Positions 13,712-22,534 are shown, counted from the stretch's first letter. The stretch: 23,364 nucleotides of DNA from JAGVLN01 sp964515755 (GCA_964515755.1 CAZEVK010000028.1:1-23364), one strand, 5' to 3'. Translations and numbers: made by a program. Notes: generated by a model not told the origin, from the sequence alone.

Positions 13712-15865
13712 ATGACTGTTAATTACGATTCTCTAGTCGCGAAAGTAAAGTCATACGACACATCATCGTCTGCAAATCTGCTAGATAAAGCCTGCAAGTT
13801 TTCCATGGAGGCTCATAAAAATCAAAAACGCGAATCGGGTAAACCCTATTTTGAACATCCTCTCGCAGTAGCAGAAATCTTAGCTGATATGAAGCTAGAT
13901 AGTGCTACAATAATTACAGCATTACTACATGATACAGTTGAAGATACTGAAGTAACGCTAGAACAAATCAAGCAAGAATTTAGTGAAGAAATATCTCATT
14001 TAGTTGATGGCGTAACTAAGTTAAACAAAATTGAATCACAATCTGAAAATAAAAGACAATCAGAAAATTTTCGTAAATTACTAGTTGCAGTCTCGCAAGA
14101 TATAAGAGTTTTATTAGTAAAGCTTGCAGACCGATTGCATAACATGCGTACCATAAAATATATGAATTCAAAAGCGCGTAGGCAAGAAAAAGCTTTAGAA
14201 ACCATAGAGATTTATGCGCCACTTGCCGAACGTATTGGAATGCAAAATCTAAAAAATGAATTACAAGATATTTGCTTTGCTGAATTACATACAGACATTA
14301 GAAAATCAATTGCAAATAGATTAGACTTACTACGCAATGAAGGAAATCTACTTATAAGCGATATTGCCACAGTTTTATCCAAATTAATGTCAGACAACAA
14401 TATTAGCAGCACTATCATAGGGCGTGAAAAAACTCCCTACTCTATCTGGCAAAAAATGAAAAGAAAGAATATCAACTTTGAGCAATTGTCTGATGTTATG
14501 GCATTTAGGGTTATTGTTAATAATATTAATGACTGCTATCTAGCGCTAGGAATAATCCATCAGAATTATCATGTAGTTCCAGAATCATTTCATGATTTTA
14601 TTAGTACACCAAAGAAAAATGGATATCAATCTATCCACACTGTTGTCATCGGTCCAAAAGATCAAAAAATAGAAATGCAAATTAGAACTAAAAAGATGCA
14701 TCACTTGGCAGAATTAGGAGTAGCAGCTCATTGGTGTTATAAACAAGATTATGATTTTAAAAATGACCAACAAAAATATAACTGGGTTAGGGAATTGTTA
14801 TCAATTCTAGAATCTACATATGATTTTAATGAATTTTTAGAAAATACTAAATTAGATATGTATTATGATCAGGTATTTTGCTTTACTCCAAAAGGTGAAG
14901 TTGTGGCACTACCCAAAGGAGCCACTGCTGTTGACTTTGCTTATGCAGTACATTCAGATATTGGCAATCATTGCGTTGGCACAAAAATTAATTGTCGAGT
15001 TGCACCTTTGACATCTGTTCTAGGAAATGGAGATCAAGTTGAAATTATAACTAATATTAATCACAAACCCTCCCCATCTTGGGAAAATTTTGCTATAACT
15101 GCCAAAGCTTTGAGTGAAATTAAAAAATATACACGTGCAGATAAAAAACAAGAATATATAAATCTTGGCAAAGCAATAATTTCTAAAACTTTTGAACAGC
15201 AAAATAAAGAATATAGTGAAGAAAATCTTAAACCAGCATTAATTGTATTTGGCAAGAAACATACAGAAGAGTTACTACAAGCAATTGGAGAGGGAGTAAT
15301 TAGCGCAGATAACTTGATGAAACAACTTTCACCAACTAACAAAGCCTATAATTTATTGAAAAAAAAATTTTCGTTTCTATCCTTTAGTAAAAACAGAACT
15401 GAAACTAAAAATAGTCGTATTTCAATAAAAGGATTAATACCAGGAATGGCTGTACATTTTGCTGGATGTTGTCACCCAATCCCTGGAGATAATATTATTG
15501 GAATAGTTCATAGTGGTAAGGGAATTACAGTACATTTATCTGACTGCGAGATGCTACAGAACTTTGCTTCAACACCAGAACAATGGATAGAATTATCCTG
15601 GGATAAAGATAAAAGTAAAAAAACATATAATGCAACTATCAACTCCTTATTGATTCATCAACCTGGTAGCCTTTCAACTATAACTACAGAAATCGCAAAG
15701 TTAGATGCAAATATTAGTAATATAAAAATAAATAGTAGATCCAGTGATTTTTTTGATGTTTCTCTAGACCTTGATGTCAAAGGATTAACTCATTTAGAAA
15801 ATATTATGGCCGCACTTAGAAATCAACCTTGCATACACTCTGTAACAAGACATATAAAACCTTAA
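13712..15865 (+). CDS. Bifunctional (p)ppGpp synthetase/hydrolase (Rel/SpoT)
   Basis: A long Rel/SpoT homologue, 717 residues with all domains. The HD hydrolase domain has H49, the HD pair H73-D74 in ALLHDTVEDT, and D140 in KLADRLHNMRT. The synthetase domain has GREKTPYSIWQKM at 237-249, D261, GYQSIHTVV at 304-312 and E321 in EMQIRT. The TGS domain spans about 388-448, a conserved Cys pair lies at C586-C587 (AGCCHPIPGD), and a C-terminal ACT domain covers about 640-717. Key residues for both synthesis and hydrolysis look intact, so it should be bifunctional. It is 20 bases after rpoZ and 15 before acpS, probably one transcript. Rickettsia genomes carry fragmented spoT genes; this one is whole. 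Confidence 0.95.
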   Translation: MTVNYDSLVAKVKSYDTSSSANLLDKACKFSMEAHKNQKRESGKPYFEHPLAVAEILADMKLDSATIITALLHDTVEDTEVTLEQIKQEFSEEISHLVDGVTKLNKIESQSENKRQSENFRKLLVAVSQDIRVLLVKLADRLHNMRTIKYMNSKARRQEKALETIEIYAPLAERIGMQNLKNELQDICFAELHTDIRKSIANRLDLLRNEGNLLISDIATVLSKLMSDNNISSTIIGREKTPYSIWQKMKRKNINFEQLSDVMAFRVIVNNINDCYLALGIIHQNYHVVPESFHDFISTPKKNGYQSIHTVVIGPKDQKIEMQIRTKKMHHLAELGVAAHWCYKQDYDFKNDQQKYNWVRELLSILESTYDFNEFLENTKLDMYYDQVFCFTPKGEVVALPKGATAVDFAYAVHSDIGNHCVGTKINCRVAPLTSVLGNGDQVEIITNINHKPSPSWENFAITAKALSEIKKYTRADKKQEYINLGKAIISKTFEQQNKEYSEENLKPALIVFGKKHTEELLQAIGEGVISADNLMKQLSPTNKAYNLLKKKFSFLSFSKNRTETKNSRISIKGLIPGMAVHFAGCCHPIPGDNIIGIVHSGKGITVHLSDCEMLQNFASTPEQWIELSWDKDKSKKTYNATINSLLIHQPGSLSTITTEIAKLDANISNIKINSRSSDFFDVSLDLDVKGLTHLENIMAALRNQPCIHSVTRHIKP

Positions 15866-15880
15866 TTAAAGAAATAAAAA

Positions 15881-16279
15881 ATGATTTTAGGCATTGGCAA
15901 TGACGTAGTATATATTCCAAGAATAGAAAAAATTTACCAAAAATATGGAAATAAATTTTTAAAAAAAATTCTTACTGCAAAAGAAATCAAAATTTTAGTA
16001 TTAAAATCAGAAAAACAAATATGTAATCATATCGCCAAAAGATTTGCTGCTAAAGAAGCATTGGCAAAAGCTCTTGGTACAGGATTTAGAAATAATATTT
16101 CAATGACAGATATTGAAATATTTAATGATGAATTAGGTAAACCGTATTACGTTCTCAACAAGAGACTAACCGATTTTATTCATCAAATAATAGTAGATAA
16201 AAAATTTATTACACATTTAAGTTTAAGCGACGAATATCCTATAGCAGCAGCATTTACAATTATAGAAAAATTATCTTAA
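15881..16279 (+). CDS. acpS: Holo-[acyl-carrier-protein] synthase
   Basis: Attaches the 4'-phosphopantetheine arm of CoA to ACP, activating fatty acid synthesis. The 132-residue length is normal. GIGNDVVYIPRI near the start provides Asp8, and RFAAKEALAKALGTG at 54-68 provides the metal ligand Glu59. It lies 15 bases after rel. In many alphaproteobacteria pyrE and/or pdxJ sit between rel and acpS and lepB-rnc-era follow; none of these is here. A 262-base AT-rich spacer follows. Confidence 0.92.
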   Translation: MILGIGNDVVYIPRIEKIYQKYGNKFLKKILTAKEIKILVLKSEKQICNHIAKRFAAKEALAKALGTGFRNNISMTDIEIFNDELGKPYYVLNKRLTDFIHQIIVDKKFITHLSLSDEYPIAAAFTIIEKLS

Positions 16280-16541
16280 AGTAGTATTTAGAACTTCATT
16301 ACTTATTTTAATAATATATTCAAATTAATAATTCAAATACAGGTTTTATTAAGATCTGCAGGATATACTACACCAATGTTTTAAATTAATAAATCATTTC
16401 ACAATGCTAATTTAGTTCAACACAAATATTTTCAAAAGTAGTATAAACTTAAAGTTCATTCATAATAAACTATAAATACCACTTCATAATTTATTTTTCT
16501 CTGCTATCATAAACATTGAATTAGAATAGGATAAGCTTACC
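16280..16541. other. AT-rich spacer upstream of murC
   Basis: No gene is recognised. It contains an 8-base direct repeat ATTCAAAT at 16318-16325 and 16331-16338 (13-base period), and two similar stretches beginning AAAGTAGTAT near 16278 and 16435. A plausible but weak -10 (TATCAT, 16505-16510) lies before the murC start. It probably holds the murC promoter, but no single box pair stands out. Confidence 0.3.
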
Positions 16542-17960
16542 ATGCACATAAATAAACTAATGCTTAATTACGTTGGAGGGATACATTTCTCCGGTATAGG
16601 TGGAATTGGAATGAGCGGTATAGCCGAAATATTGCATAATCTTGGATTCGCTATTCAAGGATCTGATCTTACTGATAATTATGTAACAAAAAGGCTTAAA
16701 GAACTAGGAATAAAAATTGTTTTAGAACAAGTAGCAGAAAATGTAAAAAACGTTTCTTTAGTAGTTAAATCTACTGCTATTAAAGATAATAACCCCGAAA
16801 TCGTTGCAGCGCGTAAATATAAAATTCCAGTGATTTCTAGGACAGAAATGCTTGCAGAGCTATTACGACTTAAAATTTGTATAGCCATCGCTGGATCACA
16901 TGGCAAAACCACAACTACATCTTTAACTGCTTGCATGTTTGAAGCTGCAAATATGAATCCAACAGTTATTAATGGTGGCATCATAAACAATCGCAATACC
17001 AATGCCTATCTAGGAAATGGAGATTTTGTTATTGCTGAAGCTGACGAATCTGATGCTACCTTTATTAAAATACCTTCAACAATTGGAATTATTACAAATA
17101 TTGATCCCGAACATATGGATTATTATAACACATTTGATGATTTAAAAAATGCCTTTAGCACTTTTATATCAAACTTACCTTTTTATGGTTTTGGGGTTTT
17201 ATGTATAGATCATCCTGTGGTCAGAGAAATCGCAACCTCAATAACAGAACGTAAAATTATTACCTATGGCATTGACTCGAAAGACTGTGATTTAAGAGCA
17301 ATTAACATATATCAAGATCTTACTGGTTCTACTTTCGATGTAATAATTTCTGATAATGTTAAATCAGAGATTAGGGTATTAAAAAACATCAAATTACCTA
17401 CTCCAGGTCTCCATAATGTACTTAATGCGTTAGGACCAATAGCAATAGCACTGGAGTTAGGTTTTGCAAAAGATCATATTATTAATGGCTTTAATTCTTT
17501 TAACGGCGTGAAAAGAAGATTTACTATAACAGGAGAATATAATGGTGCAAAATTTATAGATGATTATGCTCACCATCCTGAAGAAATTAAAGCAACATTA
17601 AAAACAGCTCAATCAGTAGCAAAATTAAACAATGGCAAGGTAATAGCTATTTTTCAACCTCATCGTTATAGCAGATTACAAAATCTTTTTAGTGATTTCG
17701 TTCATTGTTTTGGTGATAGTGATATTCTCTATATAGCTGATGTTTACGGTGCTGGAGAAATAGTAATTGAGGATTTAAATAAAGAATTACTATTAAATGT
17801 AATTAAACAAAGTAAGACTCATTCTGATGCAAGATTATTAATGTCACCAGATGAACTGCCAGAAATTATAAAGAACGATGCAAAACCTAATGATATAATA
17901 ATTTTCCTCGGAGCAGGAAGTATAACTTATTGGGCGAATGATATTGTCAATAAATTATAA
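16542..17960 (+). CDS. murC: UDP-N-acetylmuramate--L-alanine ligase
   Basis: Adds L-Ala to UDP-MurNAc, the first peptide step of peptidoglycan synthesis, in the cytoplasm. The 472 residues carry the N-terminal GIGGIGMSG at 18-26, ATP loop GSHGKTTTT at 118-126, ITNIDPEHMDYY at 184-195, PGLHNVLNA at 288-296 and DYAHHPEE at 341-348. An AGGA lies 14 bases before the ATG at 16542. A second ATG at 16560 is possible, but the first includes the usual family N-terminal extension. It heads murC-murB-ddl-ftsQ, a classical division and cell wall cluster. Confidence 0.96.
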   Translation: MHINKLMLNYVGGIHFSGIGGIGMSGIAEILHNLGFAIQGSDLTDNYVTKRLKELGIKIVLEQVAENVKNVSLVVKSTAIKDNNPEIVAARKYKIPVISRTEMLAELLRLKICIAIAGSHGKTTTTSLTACMFEAANMNPTVINGGIINNRNTNAYLGNGDFVIAEADESDATFIKIPSTIGIITNIDPEHMDYYNTFDDLKNAFSTFISNLPFYGFGVLCIDHPVVREIATSITERKIITYGIDSKDCDLRAINIYQDLTGSTFDVIISDNVKSEIRVLKNIKLPTPGLHNVLNALGPIAIALELGFAKDHIINGFNSFNGVKRRFTITGEYNGAKFIDDYAHHPEEIKATLKTAQSVAKLNNGKVIAIFQPHRYSRLQNLFSDFVHCFGDSDILYIADVYGAGEIVIEDLNKELLLNVIKQSKTHSDARLLMSPDELPEIIKNDAKPNDIIIFLGAGSITYWANDIVNKL

Positions 17961-17977
17961 ACCGTTTAGTCCAAACA

Positions 17978-18874
17978 ATGTCATTAATAGAAAAACTACC
18001 AAAAATAAAAGGAATATACAGAGAAAACGTAGATTTATCCCCTACAAATTGGTTTAGGGTTGGAGGAAAAGCTGAAATATTATACAAACCAGCTGATACC
18101 GAAGATTTATCTTACTTTTTAAAAAATAAACCTAGTAATAGCCAAATTACCATACTTAGTGTTGGATCTAATATTATTATTAGGGATGGAGGTATTCAGG
18201 GAGTAGTTATTAAACTTGGTAGATATTTTAATAGTCTTGAGGTTAATGATAATATATTAACTGCCGGTGCAACGACTTTGGATTTTAATACTGCCCAGTT
18301 TGCTGCAAACAATTCCTTATCAGGTTTAGAATTTTTGATTGGAGTTCCTGGTTCTATTGGAGGAGCAATCGCAATGAATGCAGGAGCTTATAATATGGAT
18401 ACCGCTGAACATCTTGAATTTGTTGAAGCAGTTAATATAAATACAGGTAAAATCACTAATTTAAATAAAAAAGAATTAGGCTTTTTCTATCGTGGCAATA
18501 GCTTAGATGGTCAATTTATTTTTACTAAAGCAATTTTCGCATTAAAAAAAGATTCAAAAAATGAAATTTTAAGACGCATGAAAGATATTATAAAAGCAAG
18601 AAGTGAAGCCCAACCAATTAAAGAAAGAACTGGTGGATCGACCTTTAAAAATCAAACTGAAATTAGCGCTTGGAAACTTATAGATCAAGCAGGATGCAGA
18701 GGATTAACAATTGGCGGAGCTAAAGTGTCTGAAAAACATTGTAATTTCTTGATTAATACTGGCAATGCTACTGCTGCTGATATAGAAAATTTAGGTGAAT
18801 TAGTCAGGAAAAAAGTATTTAATAATAGTAACGTTAAATTAGAATGGGAAATAAAACGCATCGGAGAAAAATAA
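17978..18874 (+). CDS. murB: UDP-N-acetylenolpyruvoylglucosamine reductase
   Basis: FAD-dependent enzyme that makes UDP-MurNAc with NADPH. At 298 residues, with no long insert, it belongs to the type II form. Visible signatures are NWFRVGGKAE at 24-33, GSNIIIRDGG at 63-72, GVPGSIGGAIAMNAGAY at 122-138, Tyr171-Arg172, GGSTFKN at 219-225 with the proton-donor Ser221, and EKHCNFLIN at 252-260. The C-terminal LEWEIKRIG offers the expected catalytic Glu (E291). It follows murC by 17 bases and precedes ddl by two. Confidence 0.95.
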   Translation: MSLIEKLPKIKGIYRENVDLSPTNWFRVGGKAEILYKPADTEDLSYFLKNKPSNSQITILSVGSNIIIRDGGIQGVVIKLGRYFNSLEVNDNILTAGATTLDFNTAQFAANNSLSGLEFLIGVPGSIGGAIAMNAGAYNMDTAEHLEFVEAVNINTGKITNLNKKELGFFYRGNSLDGQFIFTKAIFALKKDSKNEILRRMKDIIKARSEAQPIKERTGGSTFKNQTEISAWKLIDQAGCRGLTIGGAKVSEKHCNFLINTGNATAADIENLGELVRKKVFNNSNVKLEWEIKRIGEK

Positions 18875-18876
18875 TT

Positions 18877-19839
18877 ATGAGAGATACCATTGTATACCCA
18901 ATGCAGAAACCTAAAATTGTAAATGATAGAAATAGCACTCATGTTGCTTTTATATACGGAGGTATGTCTGCTGAACGAGAAGTATCATTGATGTCTTCAG
19001 CTGGATTAATCAATGGACTTTTAGAGTCTGGTTATATGGTTACACCTATTGATATGGGTTATGATTTTGCAAGCGTAATTTTACCTCTAAAACCAGATTT
19101 AGTTTATAATGGATTGTATGGAACATATGGAGAAGATGGCTGTGTACCAGGAGCATTAGAAATCATGGGACTAAAATATACTCATTCAGGAGTATTAGCA
19201 TCAGCTGTAGCGATGAATAAGATTTTTTCAGGCTTATTTTTTAAAGACCATGGCATTAAATCCGCAAATAGAAAAGTTATTAATCGTAACCAAAATATTT
19301 CTACAGACCCAATGCCAAGACCTTATGTTATTAAACCTATAAGCCAGGGCTCAAGTATTGGTGTGATTGTAGTTTTTAAAGAAGACGACTTTAAGTTTAG
19401 TGATTATGACTGGACTTACGGTGACACTATCTTAGTAGAAGATTATATACAGGGACAAGAAATAAATGTAGCAGTTCTAGGTGATAAAGCAATCGGAGCA
19501 CTAGAAATAAAGCCTTTAAAAAGAAGATTTTATGATTATGAGTCTAAGTATCAAGACAATATGACTCAACACATTATTCCAGCAAACTTACCTGCAGCTG
19601 CATATCAAAGAGTCTTAGATATATCACTTAAAGCCCATAACTTGATTGGATGCAAAAGCATTAGTAGAGTTGAATTTATATATAATTCAAAAGAAGGTAA
19701 AAATGGTGAGTTTTACATACTAGAAATTAATACTCATCCAGGTATGACACCATTATCATTAGTACCTGAAATTTGTGCTTATCATGGTATTACTTTTGCT
19801 CAATTAGTTGATAAAATAGCTCAAGATGCGTTAAAATGA
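18877..19839 (+). CDS. ddl: D-alanine--D-alanine ligase
   Basis: Forms D-Ala-D-Ala for the peptidoglycan stem. The frame is open from 18844, inside murB, but the ATG at 18877 lies two bases after the murB stop with GGAG ten bases upstream, so it is preferred (320 residues). GGMSAEREVS at 28-37, GSSIGV at 158-163, FYDYESKY at 218-225 with the catalytic Tyr, and EINTHPGMTPLS at 283-294 are intact. In the motif usually written HGxxGEDG the His is replaced by Tyr (Y81, LYGTYGEDG), near the substrate site. Whether this is a lineage feature or alters activity is unknown. The last codons overlap ftsQ as ATGA. Confidence 0.93.
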   Translation: MRDTIVYPMQKPKIVNDRNSTHVAFIYGGMSAEREVSLMSSAGLINGLLESGYMVTPIDMGYDFASVILPLKPDLVYNGLYGTYGEDGCVPGALEIMGLKYTHSGVLASAVAMNKIFSGLFFKDHGIKSANRKVINRNQNISTDPMPRPYVIKPISQGSSIGVIVVFKEDDFKFSDYDWTYGDTILVEDYIQGQEINVAVLGDKAIGALEIKPLKRRFYDYESKYQDNMTQHIIPANLPAAAYQRVLDISLKAHNLIGCKSISRVEFIYNSKEGKNGEFYILEINTHPGMTPLSLVPEICAYHGITFAQLVDKIAQDALK

Positions 19840-20621
19840 CACCATCAAACAATCGTAATAAACATTATAAAAAAATAGGCACCAAACGGTACATAAGAAT
19901 ATTTTTACGTAAATTATTCTTTTTAACTTTTTTAATCACTTTGATTAGCATAACAGCGCTTACAGTATATGATAAAGAATTTGTGGGAATTATTTTTGAT
20001 AAATATATAAATGATTTTAGTAAAAAAATAAATTTTTCTTTAAAAAAAATTGAACTTCAGGAACAACTCAAATACTGTCCTAGTATTACAAATTTATTAG
20101 ACGATATAAAACCTGACACCTCTATATTTCTAATTTCAATTACGGATATTAAGACTAAGCTTGAATCACTGGATTGCATTGCTTCAGTTAAAATAGAAAG
20201 AAAATATCCAGATACTATAAAAATTCAAGTGTATGAAAAACAGCCAATTGCAATTTGGCAAAATGAACAAAATTTTTACTATATTACCGAAAATGGCAGC
20301 ATAATGTTTATTCGTAAATTAAAAAATATTGAGAAATTTATTATTATTGCAGGTAGTAATGCACCCATTCATACTCCAGACTTAATAAGCTTTTTAGCAC
20401 TAGATCGTGAATTAATGTCTGAGGTTGTCTCAGCAATATGGGTTGGCAATCGAAGATGGAATATAAATCTTGAGAATGGTATGTTAGTTAAACTTCCTGA
20501 GTCTAATCCCGAAATAGCTTGGAATAAATTTATTAAGATCATTAATAATATTGAATTTAAAGAAAAAAAATATAAATCGGTTGATTTAAGAATACAAGAT
20601 CGTGTCTATGCTACTGAGTAG
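19836..20621 (+). CDS. ftsQ: Cell division protein FtsQ
   Basis: Bitopic inner-membrane protein of the division machinery linking early and late divisome parts. The 261 residues show a basic cytoplasmic N-terminus (1-26), one membrane segment (about 27-45, FFLTFLITLISITALTV), a POTRA-like domain (roughly 67-136 ending in ASVKIERKYPDTIKIQVYEKQPIAIW) and the C-terminal beta domain. Sequence conservation in this family is low, but position after ddl and the ERKYPDTIKI-EK-P-A-W motif make the call secure. The start overlaps ddl (ATGA). The 3' end overlaps the convergent tmk gene by 11 bases, and ftsA does not follow. Confidence 0.9.
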   Translation: MTPSNNRNKHYKKIGTKRYIRIFLRKLFFLTFLITLISITALTVYDKEFVGIIFDKYINDFSKKINFSLKKIELQEQLKYCPSITNLLDDIKPDTSIFLISITDIKTKLESLDCIASVKIERKYPDTIKIQVYEKQPIAIWQNEQNFYYITENGSIMFIRKLKNIEKFIIIAGSNAPIHTPDLISFLALDRELMSEVVSAIWVGNRRWNINLENGMLVKLPESNPEIAWNKFIKIINNIEFKEKKYKSVDLRIQDRVYATE

Positions 20622-21243
20622 ATAATATTTTAAATACTTTTTCCTGAATTAATAATTCAGTAGTTTCAATAGACTGTGATGCATCTACTAACACACAACG
20701 ATGTGGATTTTCTTTAGCAATTTCTAAAAATCCCTTTGCTACACTCTCATGAAATTCCTGACCTAAATTTTCATAACGATCTTCAGTATTTTGTTTTTTT
20801 TGAATTCTTCTTAAACATTGCTCTAAAGATACGTTTAAAACAAATGTAAGATCTGGAATAAGATTACTAATAATACTTTTATGTAAGTCTTTTATTAAGC
20901 TCAAGTTAATACCGCTTCCATATCCTTGATAAGCCATAGTAGAGTCAATATAACGATCACAAATTACAATATAATTTTGTTCTAGATGCGGCCTGATAAC
21001 ATCATTTACATGTTCATTTCTTGAAACAAAATGAAGAAGTAGCTGACTTATATCATCAAATTTAATGTGCTTATTTAATAAAATTTGCCTAATGGCTTCT
21101 GCAGAATCAGTTCCACCTGGTTCACGGGTTAAAAGCACTTTTAAATTTTTTGATAATAACCAATTATACAAAAACTTGCTTTGAGTAGACTTGCCACTCC
21201 CCTCACAACCTTCGAAGGAAATAAAAAGAGCTTTTTGCTTCAT
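20611..21243 (-). CDS. tmk: Thymidylate kinase
   Basis: Phosphorylates dTMP to dTDP. The 210-residue protein has P-loop EGCEGSGKST at 11-20, TREPGG at 39-44, and DRYIDSTMAYQGYG at 96-109. The loop residues CEG-S differ slightly from the usual GEG-A, without loss of the Lys or Ser/Thr. The usual lid-region arginines appear in RRIQKKQNTEDRYE. It lies 16 bases downstream of atpF on the same strand, so it probably rides on the ATP synthase F0 transcript. Its 3' end overlaps ftsQ by 11 bases in convergent orientation. Confidence 0.95.
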   Translation of the reverse strand: MKQKALFISFEGCEGSGKSTQSKFLYNWLLSKNLKVLLTREPGGTDSAEAIRQILLNKHIKFDDISQLLLHFVSRNEHVNDVIRPHLEQNYIVICDRYIDSTMAYQGYGSGINLSLIKDLHKSIISNLIPDLTFVLNVSLEQCLRRIQKKQNTEDRYENLGQEFHESVAKGFLEIAKENPHRCVLVDASQSIETTELLIQEKVFKILSTQ

Positions 21244-21259
21244 TTAGTGTATCACTTAA

Positions 21260-21724
21260 TTATGGAATAACTTTTAAAGCATCATTAACATCGTCATTAG
21301 ATAATGCTTTATGGCAATTAGCTGTAAAATAATGCTTTGTAACAAAGACAGCATCAGCGATAGCTTTTAATTTAAGCTTAGATATAGCTTCCTTTTGGTA
21401 TATAACAATTTTTTCATTATGCATATCCTTTCTGATTTTTATTTGCTCCTCAAGCTTGATTGAGGATTTGTAAAGTAGCATTGATACATTTTCTTCAGTT
21501 TGGCGAAGCATAGTTTTTAATCTAGTCGCTAAAAGAGAAGCCTCTTCTTCATAAAATGCCAGATATTTTTCCGATTCTAAACGTAGCTTAGTAGCTTCTT
21601 CAATTTTATCTTTTACATTTCTCGAATAGTCTTTCAAATATAAAGATACTTGCTTAGCTACTGGCTTATATACTAGAATAATAAAAATTAAAAAACTAAC
21701 TGTTTCCCAAAAATGAGTATCCAT
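21260..21724 (-). CDS. atpF: ATP synthase F0 subunit b
   Basis: Peripheral stalk subunit of the F-type ATP synthase, 154 residues: a short N-terminal segment, one membrane helix (about 5-20, FWETVSFLIFIILVYKPV) and a long charged helix typical of b. Sequence similarity in this family is weak, so identification rests on the F-W-x-x-V/I-F start, the helix pattern and its place after a second b-like gene in an F0 operon. Two b-type genes are the usual alphaproteobacterial arrangement (b and b'). The gap to the upstream b' gene is 12 bases. Confidence 0.88.
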   Translation of the reverse strand: MDTHFWETVSFLIFIILVYKPVAKQVSLYLKDYSRNVKDKIEEATKLRLESEKYLAFYEEEASLLATRLKTMLRQTEENVSMLLYKSSIKLEEQIKIRKDMHNEKIVIYQKEAISKLKLKAIADAVFVTKHYFTANCHKALSNDDVNDALKVIP

Positions 21725-21736
21725 TTATCTAACGCC

Positions 21737-22210
21737 TTATTGTAACAAATATTTTTTTAAATCTTTCTGATCAACTTTATTATGAGTAATTTTTTCAATC
21801 ATCATTACAGCTGTCGCTAAAGAAATATCTTCCAATTCACTTCGCATAGATGAGCAAAATTTTTCTAACTTCAGCTCTTGTTTTAACATATCTTTAGCTA
21901 AAATTTCCTCTAATGCGGCTAACTGCTCTAAAGAGATTTTTTTTGATTCAGCAATAGCAGAATTCATTCTAGATATACTTGCATCTTGAGCTACTATAAT
22001 TTTAGCTTCGTAATCATCTTTTAATTTATTTGCTTTATCTGTCAGATCATCAGCCATAGCTATTTCTTCATTGATATGATTTACACGCCTATCAAATACA
22101 ATCTTAAATTTAGGCAAAACTATTTTTGCCAACAAAAAGTATTGCGCAATAAAAAATATTGCTAGCCAGAAAATTTGCGAATAAAATGCATTAAAATTAA
22201 ATAGCCCCAT
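21737..22210 (-). CDS. ATP synthase F0 subunit b' (AtpF2/AtpX type)
   Basis: The second b-type stalk subunit, 157 residues. The N-terminus FNFNAFYSQIFWLAIFFIAQYFLL forms the membrane anchor and carries the F-x-x-Q-x-F/W-W-L pattern common in b' subunits. It continues with VLPKFKIVFDRRVNHINEEI and a long amphipathic helix. A Shine-Dalgarno (AGGAA) lies just before its ATG on the minus strand. It lies between atpE and atpF in the standard order for alphaproteobacteria. Assignment of b' versus b is by position and N-terminal pattern. Confidence 0.85.
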   Translation of the reverse strand: MGLFNFNAFYSQIFWLAIFFIAQYFLLAKIVLPKFKIVFDRRVNHINEEIAMADDLTDKANKLKDDYEAKIIVAQDASISRMNSAIAESKKISLEQLAALEEILAKDMLKQELKLEKFCSSMRSELEDISLATAVMMIEKITHNKVDQKDLKKYLLQ

Positions 22211-22225
22211 ATTCCTAAGTTTAAT

Positions 22226-22450
22226 TTATAAGAATAATAAAATCATAGCAATACCTAGTGAGAAAATACCCATCGCTTCGGCCATACCTGCACCAATAAA
22301 CGCATAACGCGACATCTTGCTTTCAGCTGATGGATTACGTGCAATCGAATTAATTAAAGATGAAAAAATCATTGCCACAGCTATCGCTGCACCAAACATA
22401 CCTAAAGACATTAAGCCTACAGCAATATATTTAAAAGATACTGGATCCAT
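22226..22450 (-). CDS. atpE: ATP synthase F0 subunit c
   Basis: The ring subunit, 74 residues, forming two membrane helices with a polar loop ARNPSAE (residues 37-43). The ion-binding acid is Glu58 in AGMAEAMGIFSLGIAM; the residues around it do not obviously form a sodium site, so proton use is the default expectation. A strong Shine-Dalgarno (TAGGAGT, complement of 22456-22462) precedes the ATG, in keeping with the need for many copies per complex. Confidence 0.96.
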   Translation of the reverse strand: MDPVSFKYIAVGLMSLGMFGAAIAVAMIFSSLINSIARNPSAESKMSRYAFIGAGMAEAMGIFSLGIAMILLFL

Positions 22451-22534
22451 TATTTACTCCTAAAAAATTAATTAAAAAAACCATATTCACATTAACAAAA
22501 TACAGCACAACATACAATTAAAATATTCTTATGA

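Noticed and set aside
18844..18876. ddl starting inside murB
   Set aside because: It would require a 31-base overlap. The ATG at 18877 has a GGAG upstream and follows the murB stop by two bases.
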